A DNA stretch of 64,000 nt, taken from contig NZ_CALPDH010000026.1 in the NCBI RefSeq assembly GCF_943193215.1, positions 19,684 to 83,683 on the forward strand. Direction: 5' to 3'. The translations under genes and the position numbers were made by a program. This document shows, piece after piece, positions 61,460 through 64,000 of the stretch (positions within the stretch are counted from its first letter, which is position 1; each line of letters opens with the position of its first letter). Source of the DNA: Acetatifactor aquisgranensis (GTDB lineage: Bacteria; Bacillota; Clostridia; Lachnospirales; Lachnospiraceae). The notes beneath the pieces were generated by a model. It was not told the DNA's origin. It ran no database searches and saw only the letters and a list, made by a program, of their open reading frames with translations.

Positions 61460-63736
61460 ATGGCATACATCAGAGAGAAATCAGAAGAACTGACCGGTTA
61501 TCAGGCGGGCGGGAGATTCCGCGCCTCCGTGGACTTAGGCTGCGATTTCGTCATGGTGTACGGAATCGACGATACCATGCCGGAGCGCATCCGGGAGTAC
61601 AGGGAAAGGGGCTATGTCATCCATCTGATGACAGGTATCGCCTGGGGCGAGTACCAGGACTATCTGGACGGCAAATGGGACGGCAGGAAACACTGGGACG
61701 AGGGGCAGGTGCAGAGGGACGGCGCGGGGGTGAACCACAACCCTACGGTGCCCTACATGGTTCCCACAGTATCGTTTTCGGAGTATCTGACGGAACGGAT
61801 GAAGATCGCCGTGGATGCCGGGGTGGAGGCCATCCATGTGGAGGAGCCGGAGTTCTGGGACAAGAGCGGCTATTCCGAGGCGTTCAAGCGGGAATATGAG
61901 ATCCATTACAGGGAGCCCTGGAGGCCCCAGCACGAGGATTTGGATGTCCGCTATAAATCCGCCAGGCTGAAAGCTTATCTGTACTGCCGCACCATCGACA
62001 GGGTGAGCGCCGCCCTGAAAGAGTATGCCAAGGTGAAGCATGGAAAGGATTTAAGGTTCTATGTGCCCACCCACAGCCTGCTGAACTATACCCAGTGGAA
62101 GATTATGAGCCCGGAGGCGGCGTTGATCGGAATCCCCTCCGTGGACGGCTATATCGCTCAGATCTGGACGGGCACCAGCAGGGAGGCCAATGTCTATGAG
62201 GGAGTCTATAAAGAACGCACGTTCGAGACGGCTTACCTGGAGTATGGCGTGATGCAGGAGCTGGTGAAAGGCACCGGGCGCAGGATGTGGTTCTTAAACG
62301 ATCCGATAGAGGATCTGCCCAGCTATACCTGGGAGAACTACCGCTATAATTACGTGAAGACGGCCACGGCTTCTCTTCTGCACCCTTATATCTGGCATTA
62401 TGAGATATGCCCCTGGCCTCACAGGGTATTCGAGGGCTCCTATCCCAGAGTACAGCCCAGGATAGCGGAGAAGATTGAGACCAGCTTCGCCACGGAAGAG
62501 TCAAAGCCGATTCCGCAATCTTATGCCACGCTGCTTTCCAGTATGTTCCAGCTGTTCGGGGACATGGAGCAGACGGACATTTCCTTTGAGGGAGATGTGT
62601 CGGGCGTAGGGCTCTTCATGTCGGACAGCGGACTGTTCCAGCGCACTTTCCCGGACGGAATCGTCACCGGGGAATCCATCGAGGAGCGTTTCCGGAAAGC
62701 CCTGCACAAGAATTCCGGTAATGCGGTGGATGAGGAGCAGGCAGCAGCGCTGATGCGGGAAATCGAGGCGGATGATTCCATGATGAAAGATTTCATCCAG
62801 AGTCCCGCTTTCCCCCAGTTCTTCGGCATGGCCCTGCCTCTGGTGAAATACGGACTGCCCGTGAAGCCGGTGCAGCTGGACAATGTACGCCGTTTTGCAG
62901 GTTATCTGGACGACTGCCGTTTCCTGATTTTGAGTTATGAGTACATCAAGCCGGAGGCCCCGGATGTAAATGCCTCTCTGGTGTCCTGGGTGAGAGCGGG
63001 CGGGACGCTCATGTATATCGGGGATGGGAGCGATCCTTTCCACGAGATATCCTCCTGGTGGAGGCAATCGGGTTATGAGAACCCGACCCGGCACCTCTTC
63101 GAGATGGCGGGGCTGGAGCAGAATCTGGCAGACGGACAGTATCCTGTGGGCAAGGGCAGGATTATCGTCTGGAACATGCTGCCCGCAAGGCTCTGCCTGT
63201 CAAAGGAACTGACCAGGGAGTACAGAAAGCTGGTGAAAGAGGGGCTTAAGGAATGCGGCGCGGACTGGCAGTACCGCAACGACCTGACGCTGCACAGAGG
63301 GCCTTACATCATCTCGGCTGTCATGGATGAGAGCGTGAATGACGCGCCGAAGAGGTTCGAGGGATTGTTCGCCGACATGCTGGAGAATGATTATCGAATT
63401 ATCGATAACAAGAAAATCGGGCCGGATGAGAATGCCATTCTCTTCGACTTTTCGAAGATTGAACAGGATGAGTTCAGGATTGTCGGCACTTCCGCCAGAG
63501 TGGAGAAAGCGGAGGATGCACCGGGCGGAATCGTTTTCCGGCTGATGACGGCGGACAATATCAAGGCATTCATGCGGGTGCGCCTGCCCCGTCCTGTGAG
63601 CCGGGTTTCAGCACAGGATGAGGATGGGAATGAGGTGGCCGTCTCCATGGAGTGGGATGAGAGGACCAGGACTTTGCTGGTATCCTACGACAGCCACGCG
63701 AAAGCGGTGGAGGTGACGGCAGTCTATGGCGGTTGA
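61460..63736 (+). CDS. Unassigned GH42-like three-domain glycoside hydrolase candidate
   Basis: A 758-residue cytosolic protein with no family I can name. Residues 1 to about 330 look like a TIM barrel: repeated beta-strand/helix pattern with HVEEPEFWD (126-134) as the likely acid/base segment and a second acidic patch in WFLNDPIEDLPSYTWE. Residues about 465-600 (FLILSYEYIKPEAPDVNASLVSWVRAGGTLMYIGDG in outline) resemble the Rossmann-like trimerisation domain of GH42. The C-terminus (about 640-758) is a beta domain. The order is that of GH42, but the barrel is not recognisably GH42. ATG 61460 follows AGGGAGG. Placement directly after the importer suggests it acts on the imported sugar. Confidence 0.65.
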   Translation: MAYIREKSEELTGYQAGGRFRASVDLGCDFVMVYGIDDTMPERIREYRERGYVIHLMTGIAWGEYQDYLDGKWDGRKHWDEGQVQRDGAGVNHNPTVPYMVPTVSFSEYLTERMKIAVDAGVEAIHVEEPEFWDKSGYSEAFKREYEIHYREPWRPQHEDLDVRYKSARLKAYLYCRTIDRVSAALKEYAKVKHGKDLRFYVPTHSLLNYTQWKIMSPEAALIGIPSVDGYIAQIWTGTSREANVYEGVYKERTFETAYLEYGVMQELVKGTGRRMWFLNDPIEDLPSYTWENYRYNYVKTATASLLHPYIWHYEICPWPHRVFEGSYPRVQPRIAEKIETSFATEESKPIPQSYATLLSSMFQLFGDMEQTDISFEGDVSGVGLFMSDSGLFQRTFPDGIVTGESIEERFRKALHKNSGNAVDEEQAAALMREIEADDSMMKDFIQSPAFPQFFGMALPLVKYGLPVKPVQLDNVRRFAGYLDDCRFLILSYEYIKPEAPDVNASLVSWVRAGGTLMYIGDGSDPFHEISSWWRQSGYENPTRHLFEMAGLEQNLADGQYPVGKGRIIVWNMLPARLCLSKELTREYRKLVKEGLKECGADWQYRNDLTLHRGPYIISAVMDESVNDAPKRFEGLFADMLENDYRIIDNKKIGPDENAILFDFSKIEQDEFRIVGTSARVEKAEDAPGGIVFRLMTADNIKAFMRVRLPRPVSRVSAQDEDGNEVAVSMEWDERTRTLLVSYDSHAKAVEVTAVYGG

Positions 63737-64000
63737 TGACGGTTCTGACATCTGAAATCGCTTATGGATAGGATGGCAAGCGGCGATGTAGTTTGCATGT
63801 TTCAAGTGGCAGGCTGTCAGACCGTCGATTCGTGTAGTTGACTGATTGACGGTTTGCAGCCGAAATCAATCATATGATATGCACATATTTCCTTTCAAGG
63901 GGAGTAAAATAACCTGTTGTTTTAAGTCCAGCTAAGAAATGTCAATAGGTAAAACGAAAAATGTTTAAAAAGTTTTTTTCAAGCAGTTGATGTAAAAAAG
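63737..64000. other. Terminal 264 bp without a recognised gene
   Basis: No coding region is supported. It contains a 10-bp palindrome ATCATATGAT (63869-63878) and AT-rich sequence toward the end of the window, where promoter elements of a next gene may begin. Nothing more can be said. Confidence 0.4.

Overview
The window reads as a chromosomal segment of a Gram-positive, anaerobic gut-type Clostridia, most likely a Lachnospiraceae. This rests on the gene families (DUF6128-like, YesL/DUF624, LplA/LplB/YtcP-type importer, LytTR regulator, CdaR regulator), strong AGGAGG ribosome binding sites, consensus TTGACA/TATAAT promoters and a fairly GC-rich base composition. The genus cannot be fixed from sequence reading alone. 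No phage, insertion sequence, CRISPR array, rRNA or tRNA was found. One RNA gene is clear: a signal recognition particle RNA at 19452-19610 on the minus strand.

Layout. 0-6.3 kb: an NAD-dependent epimerase, then a LytTR response regulator with a soluble (membrane-less) histidine kinase, divergent from a two-gene ABC exporter. 6.3-16.7 kb: mostly housekeeping (membrane-anchored amidase, rpe, metG, a lipase-like hydrolase, a GNAT enzyme, YesL, an MsmX-type ATPase with biased codon use, and a CdaR regulator). 16.7-23 kb: a repeat-bearing DUF6128-type protein, a PflX-like radical SAM protein, SRP RNA, an SGNH hydrolase, a flavin reductase, an acyltransferase fused to a zinc ribbon, and tadA. 23-34.5 kb: glycan catabolism (GH106-like rhamnosidase with rhaM, GH2 beta-galactosidase, GH125 mannosidase), mixed with an RHH-SPFH pair, an Uma2 nuclease-like protein and D-lactate dehydrogenase. 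34.5-41.5 kb: a TetR regulator divergent from an MMPL transporter that overlaps a large GLUG/coiled-coil surface protein. 41.5-49.2 kb: a split chromate transporter and four GT-C-like membrane proteins. 49.4-63.7 kb: GH38 alpha-mannosidase, a second ABC exporter pair, a GntR/LacI regulator, an LplB/YtcP/LplA sugar importer and an unassigned GH42-like three-domain enzyme.

How it works together. None of the glycoside hydrolases (23207, 28211, 33117, 49404, 61460) has a signal peptide, so the picture is import of oligosaccharides followed by cytosolic degradation. The importer at 57552-61316 has no ATPase gene of its own; the stand-alone MsmX-type ATPase at 14327 is the natural candidate to power it. 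The regulator at 56075-57205 probably controls both itself and the importer: a CATAGC motif lies between the -35 and -10 boxes of both divergent promoters. The strongest candidates for new biology are the unassigned enzyme at 61460, the MMPL plus GLUG/coiled-coil pair, the membrane-less kinase beside an ABC exporter, and the RHH-SPFH pair with an 11-bp-periodic operator.

Limits: all family names come from reading motifs by eye; no searches were run. Start codons were chosen by ribosome binding site and family alignment, and several differ from the longest reading frame.
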